Under the pieces are notes generated by a model. The model made no database searches. It had not been told where the DNA came from and worked only from the letters and a program-made list of their open reading frames with translations. Below are positions 1-8,504 of a DNA stretch of 64,000 nucleotides, piece by piece. Source of the DNA: Gammaproteobacteria bacterium (GTDB lineage Bacteria; Pseudomonadota; Gammaproteobacteria; Pseudomonadales; Azotimanducaceae); assembly GCA_030425195.1 (NCBI GenBank), contig JAUIAV010000016.1, forward strand, positions 44,533 to 108,532, read 5' to 3'. Every line of letters starts with the position of its first letter. Within the stretch, counting starts at the first letter, position 1. The translations under genes and the position numbers were made by a program.

Positions 1-131
1 TCCTCCGCCAGCAGCAGAGTGCCTTTCAGTCCGTGGTTCCTGGCTCGGAGTTCAAGCCGCTCTCGGAGCGCCTCGAGGGCCTCCCCTTCACTCAGCGGCG
101 AGAATGCATAGAAAGACATCACATGGCTCAT
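1..131 (-). CDS. trhO: tRNA uridine(34) hydroxylase TrhO (YceA), N-terminal fragment cut by window edge
   Basis: Only the first 43 or so codons are inside the window; the gene runs off the left end. The translated start (MSHVMSFYAFSPL, later GLKGTLLLAEE) matches the N-terminus of the rhodanese-like TrhO/YceA family, which hydroxylates U34 of certain tRNAs in the cytoplasm. The ATG at 131 overlaps the bolA TGA (ATGA), so translation is probably coupled to bolA. A second ATG at 119 is possible. The family call rests on a short stretch and on family memory; the catalytic cysteine lies outside the window. Confidence 0.65.
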   Translation of the reverse strand, partial: MSHVMSFYAFSPLSEGEALEALRERLELRARNHGLKGTLLLAE

Positions 132-460
132 CCCGATGACTCCCGTGCCTTGCCGCCGAGGCAGGGCGGTGACATGGGGGCATCGCCGAACCGGTCCCGC
201 CACTCACCAGGCGTGTAGGTGTGCAGCGCCAGGGCGTGGACGCCGCCGGCGAGCTCCTCGGCCAGGACTTCATTCACTGCCTGGTGCCGGGCCAGCAGGC
301 GCTGGCCGTCGAAGCGGTCGCTGACCAGGACCACCCTGAAATGGGTTTCCGACCCCGGCGGGACGTTGTGGCTGCCGCTTTCGTTGTCGACGGCGAGATG
401 CTGAGGCTCGAAACGTTCGCCGAGCTTCTCGTTGATGATTTCCTCTGTGGAACGGCTCAT
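128..460 (-). CDS. bolA: BolA family protein
   Basis: 110 residues, the usual size for BolA. Visible family features are the N-terminal helix with KLGERFEPQHL, the NESGSHNVPPGSETHF stretch with its conserved histidines, VVLVSDRFDG, and the C-terminal HALALHTYTPGEW. BolA proteins work with monothiol glutaredoxins in [2Fe-2S] handling and, in enterobacteria, also act as stress-linked regulators of shape and envelope genes. It is first in a two-gene operon with trhO, sharing four bases with it. Upstream (461-522) is a 62-base gap before the phosphatase gene on the same strand. Confidence 0.93.
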   Translation of the reverse strand: MSRSTEEIINEKLGERFEPQHLAVDNESGSHNVPPGSETHFRVVLVSDRFDGQRLLARHQAVNEVLAEELAGGVHALALHTYTPGEWRDRFGDAPMSPPCLGGKARESSG

Positions 461-522
461 GACGGGGACATCGCAAAAACGGGGATTATAGACCCGGAGA
501 GGACCGCCGGCAGGAACCCCCG

Positions 523-1239
523 TCAGGGTCGGATCAGGAGCACGGAAACGTTGTCGTGGCCGCCCGCCTCGTTGGCCCGCTGCACGAGTTGCGACGCCGC
601 ATCCGGCAGGGCGCCGTCGTGGCGCTGCAGCACCTCGGAGATTTCCTGCTCGTTGACCAGGTCCGTCAGACCATCACTGCAGAGCAGGTACAGATCGCCC
701 GGCATGTGTACCCAGGAGCGCACGTCCACCTCCACCTTCATGCTGAGACCCAGCGCCCGGGTGATCACGTTCCGGTTCGGCGCGGTGAGGGCTTCGGCCT
801 CACCGATGAGGCCCTCGTCGACCATCTGCTGGACCATGCTGTGATCCGTGGTCAAACGCCTGAGCTCGCCTCCGCGCAGCCGGTAGGCCCGGGAATCTCC
901 CACATGAGCGATCAGACACTGACCTTCGGCGCTGAGCAGCCATGCCACCACCGTGGTGCCCATGTCGGTCTCCGATGCACGACCCCGGGCGCAGACGTCC
1001 GCGTTAGCCGACTGCACCGCCCGGACAACGAGCGATTCAAGATCGCCTTCCCACTGGGTGAGACCGCTGCCGAGCGCATCGAGGATGGTGTCCACGGCGA
1101 TCTGGCTCGCGATCTCGCCCGCTTCCAGGCCGCCCATGCCGTCGGCCAGCACGGCGATTCCCTGATCCGCATCGAAACCCAATGCGTCTTCGTTGTTGCG
1201 GCGAACCCTGCCGACATCGCTTTCAGCGACTATGTCCAT
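523..1239 (-). CDS. PP2C-family protein serine/threonine phosphatase
   Basis: 238 residues forming a single compact PPM/PP2C domain like Stp/PppA. The metal-binding and catalytic motifs are all present: SDVGRVRRNNEDA (residues 7-19), LADGMGG with Asp33, TDMGTTVV, HVGDSRAYRL, LLCSDGLTDLV and GGHDNVSVLLI. It should remove phosphate from Ser/Thr of bacterial proteins in an Mn/Mg-dependent way. I chose the ATG at 1239 because MDIVAESD fits the family start; an ATG at 1281 would add 14 residues. No partner kinase is adjacent in the window. It is divergent from yaaA, 67 bases apart. Confidence 0.9.
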   Translation of the reverse strand: MDIVAESDVGRVRRNNEDALGFDADQGIAVLADGMGGLEAGEIASQIAVDTILDALGSGLTQWEGDLESLVVRAVQSANADVCARGRASETDMGTTVVAWLLSAEGQCLIAHVGDSRAYRLRGGELRRLTTDHSMVQQMVDEGLIGEAEALTAPNRNVITRALGLSMKVEVDVRSWVHMPGDLYLLCSDGLTDLVNEQEISEVLQRHDGALPDAASQLVQRANEAGGHDNVSVLLIRP

Positions 1240-1306
1240 TCCGTTCCAAGCAGAATTCGTTAAACTACTCCGCCTTCCCATTTCCCTCATCCAAGAGTAT
1301 CGCTGA

Positions 1307-2083
1307 ATGTTGGCTGTCATTTCGCCCGCCAAGAGGCTCGACTTCAAGAGCGCCGCCACCACGGACAAGCACAGCCTGCCAGATTTCCTCCCGGATTCTA
1401 AACAACTCATCAGGGTGTTGCGTAGCAAGTCGCCGGATGAAATCGCCAGACTCATGCATCTGTCCACCGAACTCGCCGATCTGAACTACGAACGCTACGG
1501 TGACTGGAAGACACCGTTCACGCCGGAGAACGCGAAACAGGCTGCACTCGCATTCAGGGGCGACGTCTACCTGGGACTGGATGCCAGCACGTTCAACGAC
1601 CGGGACTGGGCGTGGGCTCAGAAGCACCTGCGTATCCTCTCCGGCCTGTACGGCCTGCTCAAACCGCTCGACCTCATCCAGGCCTATCGTCTGGAGATGG
1701 GCACCAAGCTGGCGAACCCCAAAGGAGACGACCTCTACGCCTTCTGGGGCAAACGGCTCACCCGTGCACTGAACGAGGCCATCGCCGAGCAGCGTCAGGC
1801 GGTGCTGGTGAATCTGGCTTCTGCCGAATATTTCGAGGCGGTGGACGAAGAGGCCATCGAGGCCCGGATCATCACTCCCACCTTCAAGGATCTGAAGAAC
1901 GGCCGCTACAAGTTCCTCTCGTTCTATGCCAAGAAGGCGCGCGGCCTCATGGCACGCTACATCGTCGACAACCGGGTATCGACGCTGAAGGGTCTCAGGG
2001 ATTTCGATGTGGCGGGATACTACTTCAGCGAATCCCAGTCACGCGGCGACAACTGGGTCTTCCTGCGGGACAAACCGGCCTGA
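1307..2083 (+). CDS. yaaA: peroxide stress protein YaaA
   Basis: 258 residues, full length for the YaaA/DUF328 family. It begins with [13 protein letters not shown] and contains the conserved [11 protein letters not shown] and [15 protein letters not shown] stretches, RLEMGTKL, and a conserved C-terminal half ending YYFSESQS. In E. coli YaaA is induced by OxyR and lowers free iron during hydrogen peroxide stress; it also has DNA-binding ability. No clear OxyR site was seen in the 67-base gap. It converges on the TerC gene, with a 10-bp palindrome CCGCTAGCGG (2090-2099) at the junction. Confidence 0.95.
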   Translation: MLAVISPAKRLDFKSAATTDKHSLPDFLPDSKQLIRVLRSKSPDEIARLMHLSTELADLNYERYGDWKTPFTPENAKQAALAFRGDVYLGLDASTFNDRDWAWAQKHLRILSGLYGLLKPLDLIQAYRLEMGTKLANPKGDDLYAFWGKRLTRALNEAIAEQRQAVLVNLASAEYFEAVDEEAIEARIITPTFKDLKNGRYKFLSFYAKKARGLMARYIVDNRVSTLKGLRDFDVAGYYFSESQSRGDNWVFLRDKPA

Positions 2084-2092
2084 CGCAGGCCG

Positions 2093-2875
2093 CTAGCGGT
2101 CAGCCCGGGGGGGCGCTTCCAGCTCGACGATGTCGGCCAGCTGAGCTTTACGCAGGTGCAGGTGATCGGCGCGCTTCTTCTTTGCCCGGATGTTGAGCAT
2201 CTCCACGCCGAACGAAAACGCCATGGCGAAGTAGATGTACCCCTTGGGCGTATGCAGATCGAGACCTTCGCCCATCAGGGTGAAACCGATCAGAATCAGG
2301 AACGCCAGGGCGAGCATCTTCACCGTCGGATGCTCCTCCACGAAGCGGCTGATGGACCCCGCGGCCAGCATCATCACCACCACCGCCACCACCACGGCCG
2401 CGACCATGATGGAGAGCTCGTCGACCAGACCCACCGCCGTAATGACCGAGTCCAGCGAGAAGACGATGTCGATGATGGCTATCTGGAACAGCACGCCGGC
2501 GAAACTCACCACCTTGCCCGTCTGATGCCCGTGGGTTTCACCTTCCAGGGAGTTGTGCACCTCCCGGGTCGCCTTGGCCATGAGGAACCCGCCGCCGATC
2601 AGCAGGATCAGATCCCTGCCGGAAATGCCCTCGCCGAGCACGGTGAAGAGATCGTTCGTCAGATCCATGAGCCAGGAGAGCGAGAAGAGCAGACCGATCC
2701 GCAGAATCATGGCCAGGGAGAGCCCGAGAAACCGCCCTCGGGCCTGCTGCTCCGGCGGCAGCCGGCCGGTGACGATGGAGATGAAGATGATGTTGTCGAT
2801 GCCGAGCACGATCTCCAGCGCCGTCAGGGTGATGAAGGCAAGCCACAGTTCGGGATCGAGCAGGAATTCGGGCAC
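2093..2875 (-). CDS. TerC family integral membrane protein
   Basis: About 260 residues with seven or so hydrophobic segments. TerC signatures are present: TALEIVLGIDNIIFISI near the N-terminus with its acidic Asp in the first helix, and DIVFSLDSVITAVGL in a second acidic helix. TerC proteins of the YgdQ/Alx type are linked to manganese or other metal export and to metalation of exported proteins. I chose GTG at 2875 (V-PEFLLDPELW), which matches the usual family start and has GGGGA upstream; an ATG at 2905 would add ten residues but has no ribosome site. The signature Mn riboswitch sometimes found before such genes was not recognised here. Confidence 0.88.
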   Translation of the reverse strand: MPEFLLDPELWLAFITLTALEIVLGIDNIIFISIVTGRLPPEQQARGRFLGLSLAMILRIGLLFSLSWLMDLTNDLFTVLGEGISGRDLILLIGGGFLMAKATREVHNSLEGETHGHQTGKVVSFAGVLFQIAIIDIVFSLDSVITAVGLVDELSIMVAAVVVAVVVMMLAAGSISRFVEEHPTVKMLALAFLILIGFTLMGEGLDLHTPKGYIYFAMAFSFGVEMLNIRAKKKRADHLHLRKAQLADIVELEAPPRADR

Positions 2876-3033
2876 GTCGGGGCATCCCCAGTTCGGGCCC
2901 GACATTGAAACACAGGCACCCGCGGCCGGAAACACGACACCGCGGGCGCCGACCCGACCGTCGCACGTCCCCGCCTGGAGGGGTACCATGTCACCTCAGC
3001 GGTTCCGGATTCCCGGCGAGCAGGAGACATGAG

Positions 3034-3342
3034 ATGAGTGAGCTGTCCGACAGCCAGCAGACGGAAGTCGAAGCGGCCGTGTTCAGGCGCCTGGTGGCGC
3101 ATCTGGACGAGCACAAGGACGTGCAGAACATCGATCTGATGAACCTGGCCGGCTTCTGTCGCAACTGTCTGTCGAAATGGTATCGGGCGGCCTGTGAGGA
3201 CGCGGGAATCGAGCTCGACTACGAAGCCGCGCGGGAGCGCGTCTACGGCATGCCTTACGGTGAGTGGAAATCGCGCTATCAGCGCGAAGCCAGCTCTGAG
3301 CAGCTGGCGGATTTCGAAAGGAACAGACCCGCCGATGCCTGA
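3034..3342 (+). CDS. DUF1244 family protein
   Basis: 102 residues, cytoplasmic, no membrane segment. The sequence around FRRLVAHLDEH, NLAGFCRNCLSKWY and YGMPYGEWK is the DUF1244 signature; the family is small, widespread in proteobacteria, and of unknown function. The start at ATG 3034 is preceded by CAGGAGAC. Its stop overlaps the lepB start by eight bases, so the two are probably co-translated. The Cys-x2-Cys in the middle could bind a metal, but that is a guess. Confidence 0.85.
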   Translation: MSELSDSQQTEVEAAVFRRLVAHLDEHKDVQNIDLMNLAGFCRNCLSKWYRAACEDAGIELDYEAARERVYGMPYGEWKSRYQREASSEQLADFERNRPADA

Positions 3343-4057
3343 GAAGCTGCACACCATCTGGCGGGACTGGCGGGGCTTCGTCCTCTTCATCGCCGTGATG
3401 CTGGTGTTCCGGTCCGCCATCGCCGACTGGAACCAGGTCCCCTCCGGCTCCATGCAGCCCACCATTCTGATCGGCGACCGCATCGTGGTGGACAAGCTCG
3501 CCTATGATCTGCGCGTACCCTTCACGCTCCAGCGTCTGGCCCGCTGGCACGAGCCGGAACGGGGAGACGTGGTGACCTTTCCCTCTCCGAAGGACGAACA
3601 GCTCCTGGTGAAACGGATCGTCGGCATCCCGGGAGACGTGATCTCCCTGAAGGACAACGTTCTCACCATCAACGGCGAGACCGCCACGTACACGACCCTG
3701 GAAGGTGAAGCCGTGCCCGCGGGTGCGGTTCACGGCCCCTATCGGTTCCGGTATCTGCGGGAGTCCATTCTCGGCAGTGAGCGCATGATCATGCTGGAGC
3801 CAGCCAGCCTGGTCTCGGGGATCACGTCCTTCGGGCCGGTCACGGTACCGCAAGGGCAGTTCCTGATGCTTGGTGACAACCGGGACAACAGCCACGACTC
3901 ACGCTATATCGGTTTCGTCTCCCGGGACCGCATCCTGGGCCGCGCCGAGACCGTGGCCTTTTCTCTCGACTACGACAATTACTACCGGCCCCGTTCGGAA
4001 CGGTTTTTCGCGCCTCTGTCGGGAAGTGATCTGCTGGCGGAAACCCACCTGCCCTGA
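3335..4057 (+). CDS. lepB: signal peptidase I
   Basis: 240 residues. One N-terminal membrane anchor (about 14-28) is followed by the S26 catalytic domain: PSGSMQPT with nucleophile Ser39, VKRIVGIPGD with general base Lys93, and box E GDNRDNSHDSR near residue 180. It cleaves signal peptides from exported proteins on the outer face of the inner membrane. It is shorter than E. coli LepB, having one rather than two anchor helices. The ATG lies inside the end of the DUF1244 gene. No rnc or era partner follows, unlike the common lepB-rnc-era arrangement. Confidence 0.95.
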   Translation: MPEKLHTIWRDWRGFVLFIAVMLVFRSAIADWNQVPSGSMQPTILIGDRIVVDKLAYDLRVPFTLQRLARWHEPERGDVVTFPSPKDEQLLVKRIVGIPGDVISLKDNVLTINGETATYTTLEGEAVPAGAVHGPYRFRYLRESILGSERMIMLEPASLVSGITSFGPVTVPQGQFLMLGDNRDNSHDSRYIGFVSRDRILGRAETVAFSLDYDNYYRPRSERFFAPLSGSDLLAETHLP

Positions 4058-4062
4058 CCGGA

Positions 4063-4320
4063 TCAGCGGCGCCGGCTCAGGCGGATGAGCCAGATCAGCA
4101 TGCCCGCGAGCACACCGAACAGGGCGAAGAAGAGCACGAACGCGATGCTGGTGCCCAGATAATCCAGCAGCTCGGCCGTATCCACCCCGTAACTTTCCGC
4201 CAGCCAGAAGATGCCGAAGGCCACCGCCAGGCAGCCGAGCACCACCGTGCGGGCCAGCCTGCCGCTGACCCGGGTCGCCCCCGTCTTGCCTTTCCTCTCC
4301 TCGAGCAGTGAGTCGACCAT
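4063..4320 (-). CDS. small two-helix membrane protein, unknown function
   Basis: 85 residues from ATG 4320, with a very strong ribosome site (GGAGGAGA) just upstream, which decides the start. A basic N-terminal third is followed by two hydrophobic helices (about 30-47 and 58-80) separated by a short loop with acidic residues, and a basic tail LIRLSRRR. The charge pattern predicts both ends in the cytoplasm. I do not recognise the family. It converges on lepB, five bases apart, and is divergent from the pentapeptide-repeat gene. Confidence 0.7.
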   Translation of the reverse strand: MVDSLLEERKGKTGATRVSGRLARTVVLGCLAVAFGIFWLAESYGVDTAELLDYLGTSIAFVLFFALFGVLAGMLIWLIRLSRRR

Positions 4321-4391
4321 GTTTCTCCTCCGGCTGAATCCGGGTGGTTTCAGGGTTTCCGACCCGGCGATCGGATCGTTAAAGTAGCCGA

Positions 4392-5063
4392 ATGACCGGC
4401 GCATTTCACGACCAGGATCTTTCACAGCACGATTTTTCAGGTGCCAATCTGGCCGGCGCCACCTTCGAGAACTGCACCCTCACCGGCACGAGCTTCCGCC
4501 ATGCCGACCTCAATCAGGCCGTTTTCACACGCTGCCGGGCGCTTCCGCAGAGGGAAGACGAGCAAGGCGCCGACTTCTCTTACGCCAACCTCCGCGAAGC
4601 CCGGTTCGAGCGCTGCGATCTGACCACCGCGCTGTTCTGTGGCGTCACCGCCTACGATCTCAGCTTCGACGCCTGTCAGCTTCAGGGCGCCGATTTCACC
4701 GGCGCCGATTTCTGCCTGCCCATCCGGGGTGCTTCCGCACTGGCCGGCTTCCGGATGACCGGCTGCAATTTCGCCTTCGGCGACCTTTCCAATACCCAGC
4801 TGAACGACTGCGTGCTGACCGGCAACCGGATGATCGACGTGATCGCACACAACTGCAGTCTCACGGGCGCGGATCTTTCGGGTTCGGAACTGTCCGGGCT
4901 CACCGGTTCCGGTCTGGACCTGTCCGGTGCGGATCTGAGGGGGGCGAGCTTCAATACCCTGGATCCCCGGCAGGTCAATCTTGCCGGGGTCAGGATGGGA
5001 TTATCCCAGGGCCTCGCCATTCTCGAACGCCTCGAGATCCTGATCGATCCCGAGGCGGACTAG
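4392..5063 (+). CDS. Qnr-like pentapeptide-repeat protein
   Basis: 223 residues made almost entirely of A(D/N)LxX pentapeptide repeats, folding as a right-handed beta-helix. Length and layout follow the Qnr family: an N-terminal block, a loop near residues 49-63 containing RE.E.GADFS, the paired FERCDLTTALF block, a central break near 108-125, a second helix, and a C-terminal segment (LAGVRMGLSQ then ILERLEILID) that resembles the Qnr dimerisation end. Qnr proteins mimic DNA and protect gyrase and topoisomerase IV. Whether this one does so is inference. No LexA box was found upstream, unlike qnrB. The ribosome site is weak. Confidence 0.78.
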   Translation: MTGAFHDQDLSQHDFSGANLAGATFENCTLTGTSFRHADLNQAVFTRCRALPQREDEQGADFSYANLREARFERCDLTTALFCGVTAYDLSFDACQLQGADFTGADFCLPIRGASALAGFRMTGCNFAFGDLSNTQLNDCVLTGNRMIDVIAHNCSLTGADLSGSELSGLTGSGLDLSGADLRGASFNTLDPRQVNLAGVRMGLSQGLAILERLEILIDPEAD

Positions 5064-5101
5064 CAGACCGCAGACGCGGTCTTGAGCGTGCAGGACGCGG
5101 A

Positions 5102-5884
5102 TCAGTTGATCTCGATGAGCTCCACGTCGAAGATCAGAGTGGAGTTGGCCGGGATGGGTCCCTGAGCCCTGGCGCCGTAGGCCAGCTCGGGCGGGATGTA
5201 CAGACGCCACTTCGCACCCGGCGACATCAGCTGCAGCGCTTCCGTCCAGCCGGCAATCACACCGTCCAGCGGGAAGGTGGCGGGCTGTCCGCGATCGTAG
5301 GAGCTGTCGAACTGAGTGCCGTCGATCAGCGTGCCACGGTAGTGCGTGGTTACCCGATCCGAGGCCGATGGCTTGGGTCCTTGCGCATCCGTCAGCACCT
5401 CGTACTGAAGTCCGGAGGGCAGAGTCACCACCCCTTCCCGTGCGCCGTTCTCCGCCAGAAAGGCCTGACCGACCGAGATGTTCTCCGTCGCTGCGGCTTC
5501 CTGTGCGGCCTGCCGGGAAGCAACCAGCGCCTGCAGAGCCGTGTTGGCCTCCGCTTCACTGATCCGGCTGTCCGTACCGCCGATCTGATCCGCCACACCG
5601 GCCTGGAACGCGGCCAGATCGATGTCTTCACCGAATTCACGGCGGACGTTCGCCGCCATGGAGAATCCGATACTGTAGCTCGCCTTCTGGCTGTCGGTTC
5701 CCAGCTCCACTTCCGGGCCCGATTCCGCAGCCTCTGCCACCGGATTGCCGCAACCGGCCAGTCCCAGCACGGAGACGCTGGCGAGCAGCAGTCCGCCGGT
5801 CAAGTAACCGGACCAATAAGTGCGGATTTCACCCATTCTGCGGGTGTTTTCGTTCGATCCAGCCCGAAGGCATGAATACGTCAT
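5102..5884 (-). CDS. FKBP-type peptidyl-prolyl cis-trans isomerase, lipoprotein
   Basis: About 260 residues. The N-terminal signal ends in a lipobox (LAGC), so the protein should be lipid-anchored in the periplasm. An FKBP_N dimerisation region (SYSIGFSMAANVRREF through the EAEANTALQAL helix) precedes the FKBP catalytic domain (GLQYEVL, DRVTTHYRGTLIDG, FPLDGVIAGW, LMSPGAKWRLYIP, LIFDVELIEI). This is the Mip/FkpA/FklB architecture, a folding helper for envelope proteins. ATG 5884 has AGGAG at good spacing; ATG 5836 would shorten the n-region but has a poor site. It is divergent from prc, another envelope protein-quality gene. Confidence 0.9.
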   Translation of the reverse strand: MTYSCLRAGSNENTRRMGEIRTYWSGYLTGGLLLASVSVLGLAGCGNPVAEAAESGPEVELGTDSQKASYSIGFSMAANVRREFGEDIDLAAFQAGVADQIGGTDSRISEAEANTALQALVASRQAAQEAAATENISVGQAFLAENGAREGVVTLPSGLQYEVLTDAQGPKPSASDRVTTHYRGTLIDGTQFDSSYDRGQPATFPLDGVIAGWTEALQLMSPGAKWRLYIPPELAYGARAQGPIPANSTLIFDVELIEIN

Positions 5885-6001
5885 ACAGTCTCCTAGTTCC
5901 GGTTGCTCATAACCTGAACACCGGGTTACATTCCTTTCATATGACCCAATTTGGGGTTTGGCTAGTCTCGCCAGGCAGGTTTGGGGGAACCTACCATGCG
6001 G

Positions 6002-6119
6002 CCGGGCAACTAAGAAGTGGCACGCTCCTTCGGGAGAGATGCTGCCGGAGCCCGGACAAAGCCTTCGACCGAGGTCGGTGACGACCAGGATCAGGAGGCA
6101 GCACGACGGCTGATAAGCC
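6002..6119 (+). other. structured leader candidate upstream of prc
   Basis: The 295-base gap between the FKBP gene and prc has no gene but contains nested inverted repeats on the prc-sense strand. CCGGGC (6002-6007) pairs with GCCCGG (6050-6055), enclosing GGCA/TGCC (6019-6022, 6043-6046) and CTCC-TTCG-GGAG (6025-6036), a UUCG tetraloop stem. It is followed by CGACC/GGTCG (6066-6077) and GGCT/AGCC (6108-6119). It could be a folded 5' UTR of prc or a small RNA. It does not match any riboswitch consensus I know. Confidence 0.4.
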
Positions 6120-6179
6120 GCGCGCTTAGCCGACAGCATATTAACGCGCTAAACCGCGATCAGACAGCGATCAGGACAC

Positions 6180-8426
6180 ATGCACAAAACAGACGACTTG
6201 CTCACCAGAGACGACCGACGGGCAGACGGCCGAACCCGGCTGTATCGGTTCAACGCACTACTGGCGATGGTTCTGGCGGCAATCTGCCTGAACACGGGTT
6301 CCGCCGCCTGGGCCGAGCCCGGCGCCGATGCGGCACCGCAGGTCGCCATCTCCACCGCACCGGAACCCATGGATGCGGCCACCGAAGAGATCGCCGCCCT
6401 GTCTCCGCTGGACGTTCATCCCCGCACGGCGCTCGGCATCGTCGACCAGCTGCGCCACAACCACTACCTGAAGAAGCCGCTGGACGACCAGCTCTCCAGT
6501 GAGATTTTCGAGAAATACCTGTCGCTGCTCGATGGCGCCAAGGTCTACTTCACCGAAGCGGACATCAAGGAGCTGGAGAAATACCGTTACCTGCTCGACG
6601 ATGCGCTAGTCCGCGGCAACCTGGAACCCGCGTTCGACATCTTCAACCGCTATCAAGTGCGCCTGGACGAGCGTCTCAATTTTCTGCTCACCGAGCTGAA
6701 CGCCGGCATCGGCGACATGGATTTCGAAGTGGACGAAAACATCGAGATCGACCGGGAAAACGCGAGCTGGCCCATGGACTCCGCGGAACTCGATGCCATC
6801 TGGCATAAGCGCCTGAAGGCCGCCGCGCTGAGCATGAAGCTGAACGGCAAGGACATGGAGGAAATCCAGGAACTGCTGACCAAGCGCTACAGCAACCGGC
6901 TGAAGCAGAGCCGTCAGACCAAGAGCGAGGATGCTTTCCAGCTCTATGTGAACGCCTTCGCGAGCACCTACGATCCGCACACCCAGTACTTCTCACCGCG
7001 GACCTCGCAGAACTTCAACATCAACATGTCTCTGTCGCTGGAAGGCATCGGTGCCGTGCTGCGCAACGAGGACGAGTACACTTCCGTGGTCGAGCTGGTG
7101 CCTGCCGGCCCGGCCGACAAGTCCGGCCTGATCAGCCCGTCGGACCGCATCGTCAGTGTCGGCCAGGGTGAGAAAGGTCCGCTGATCGACGTGGTCGGCT
7201 GGCGCCTGGACGACGTGGTGGAGCTGATCCGGGGCCCGAAGGGTTCCACCGTGCGTCTCGAAATCATCCCGAGTGCCGTCGACGATGACAGCACCCGGGT
7301 GATACAGATCACCCGTAACACGGTGAAGCTCGAGGAACAGGCCGCTCAGAAGCAGGTGCTGGAGCTCACCCACAACGGTCAGAGCCGTCGGATCGGCATC
7401 GTCACCATCCCCACCTTCTACGTGGACTTCAAGGCCGTGCAGCAGGGGGATCCGAACTACAAGAGCACCACCCGGGACGTACGCCGCCTGATCAACGAGC
7501 TGCAGACGGAAGGCGAAGGTATCGACGGACTGGTCATCGATCTGAGAAACAATGGCGGCGGTTCGCTGCAGGAAGCCGACTCGCTGACGGGCCTCTTCAT
7601 CAAGTCCGGCCCCACGGTTCAGGTGAAGGCCGCCAGCCGCCGGGCCAACGTCTACGCCGATACGGACGGCGAGGTCGCGTGGGACGGTCCCATGGCCGTG
7701 CTGGTCGACCGGCTCTCCGCCTCTGCGTCCGAAATTTTCGCCGGTGCCATCCAGGACTACGGTCGCGGCATCATCATCGGCAATCAGACCTTCGGCAAAG
7801 GGACGGTGCAGACGCTGGTCCCGTTGAACCGGGGACAGCTGAAAATCACTGCCGCCAAGTTCTACCGGGTGTCGGGTCAGTCCACCCAGCATCAGGGCGT
7901 GCTGCCCGACATCGAGTTTCCGGAGACGTTCGACTCCGAGCGGATCGGCGAGAGCTCGCTCGATGATGCCATGCCCTGGGATGTCATCCAGCCTGCGGTC
8001 TATCCGCAGACCAATCAGATCGAAACCCTGCTGCCGGAGCTGACCGCTCTGCATGACGCCCGGACCGAGGACGATCCGGACTTCAATTACATGCGGGCCC
8101 TGTCAGACAAAGCCCGGGAAAACCGGGAGCGCACGCATGTGTCGCTGAAGCAGAGCGTGCGGACCGCCGAGAAGGAGCAGGAGGACCAGTGGCTTCTGGA
8201 TCTCGAGAACGGACTGCGTGTGGCCAAGGGCGAGGCGCCCGTGGACAGCCTGGACGCCCTGGACGAGTTGAGGAAAGCCGAGCAGGAGGCGGAGGAAGAG
8301 CCTGATCCCGCCAAGGATCCGCTGCTCACCGAGTCGGGTCACATCCTGCTCGACCTGATCTCCCTGAGCCACCAGGTGGCGCTGGTCGAACGTTCGCCCG
8401 AGGACGACGGCACCAGCATTCAGTAG
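6180..8426 (+). CDS. prc: tail-specific periplasmic protease Prc (Tsp), S41 family
   Basis: 748 residues, the long Prc form. Signal sequence (hydrophobic 27-44, cleavage after SAAWA), N-terminal helical domain, PDZ domain from about 287, S41 protease core about 400-585, and the C-terminal DUF3340 region rich in charged helices. The catalytic pair is visible as Ser515 in the middle of SASASEIF and Lys540 in FGKGTVQ, with the 25-residue spacing of E. coli Prc. It degrades periplasmic proteins with nonpolar C-termini and trims murein hydrolases and lipoproteins. Followed 78 bases later by lon on the same strand. Confidence 0.96.
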   Translation: MHKTDDLLTRDDRRADGRTRLYRFNALLAMVLAAICLNTGSAAWAEPGADAAPQVAISTAPEPMDAATEEIAALSPLDVHPRTALGIVDQLRHNHYLKKPLDDQLSSEIFEKYLSLLDGAKVYFTEADIKELEKYRYLLDDALVRGNLEPAFDIFNRYQVRLDERLNFLLTELNAGIGDMDFEVDENIEIDRENASWPMDSAELDAIWHKRLKAAALSMKLNGKDMEEIQELLTKRYSNRLKQSRQTKSEDAFQLYVNAFASTYDPHTQYFSPRTSQNFNINMSLSLEGIGAVLRNEDEYTSVVELVPAGPADKSGLISPSDRIVSVGQGEKGPLIDVVGWRLDDVVELIRGPKGSTVRLEIIPSAVDDDSTRVIQITRNTVKLEEQAAQKQVLELTHNGQSRRIGIVTIPTFYVDFKAVQQGDPNYKSTTRDVRRLINELQTEGEGIDGLVIDLRNNGGGSLQEADSLTGLFIKSGPTVQVKAASRRANVYADTDGEVAWDGPMAVLVDRLSASASEIFAGAIQDYGRGIIIGNQTFGKGTVQTLVPLNRGQLKITAAKFYRVSGQSTQHQGVLPDIEFPETFDSERIGESSLDDAMPWDVIQPAVYPQTNQIETLLPELTALHDARTEDDPDFNYMRALSDKARENRERTHVSLKQSVRTAEKEQEDQWLLDLENGLRVAKGEAPVDSLDALDELRKAEQEAEEEPDPAKDPLLTESGHILLDLISLSHQVALVERSPEDDGTSIQ

Positions 8427-8504
8427 GGCCTCACCACGCCCCCGGGCGCCGGCGATTGAATTTCCGGAATCCGACCCTAGATATGACTCACGGACGATAA
8501 GGAC

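Noticed and set aside
2090..2099. CCGCTAGCGG palindrome between yaaA and terC as terminator
   Set aside because: A ten-base palindrome with no loop and no T-run cannot form a useful hairpin by itself.
4321..4391. LexA box before the Qnr-like gene
   Set aside because: The nearest match (CTGA-N12-TCAG) does not fit CTGT-N8-ACAG.
6002..6060. Possible glycine or c-di-GMP riboswitch before prc
   Set aside because: The GGAGAG and UUCG pieces are present but the conserved cores of those riboswitches are not, and prc is not a typical target.
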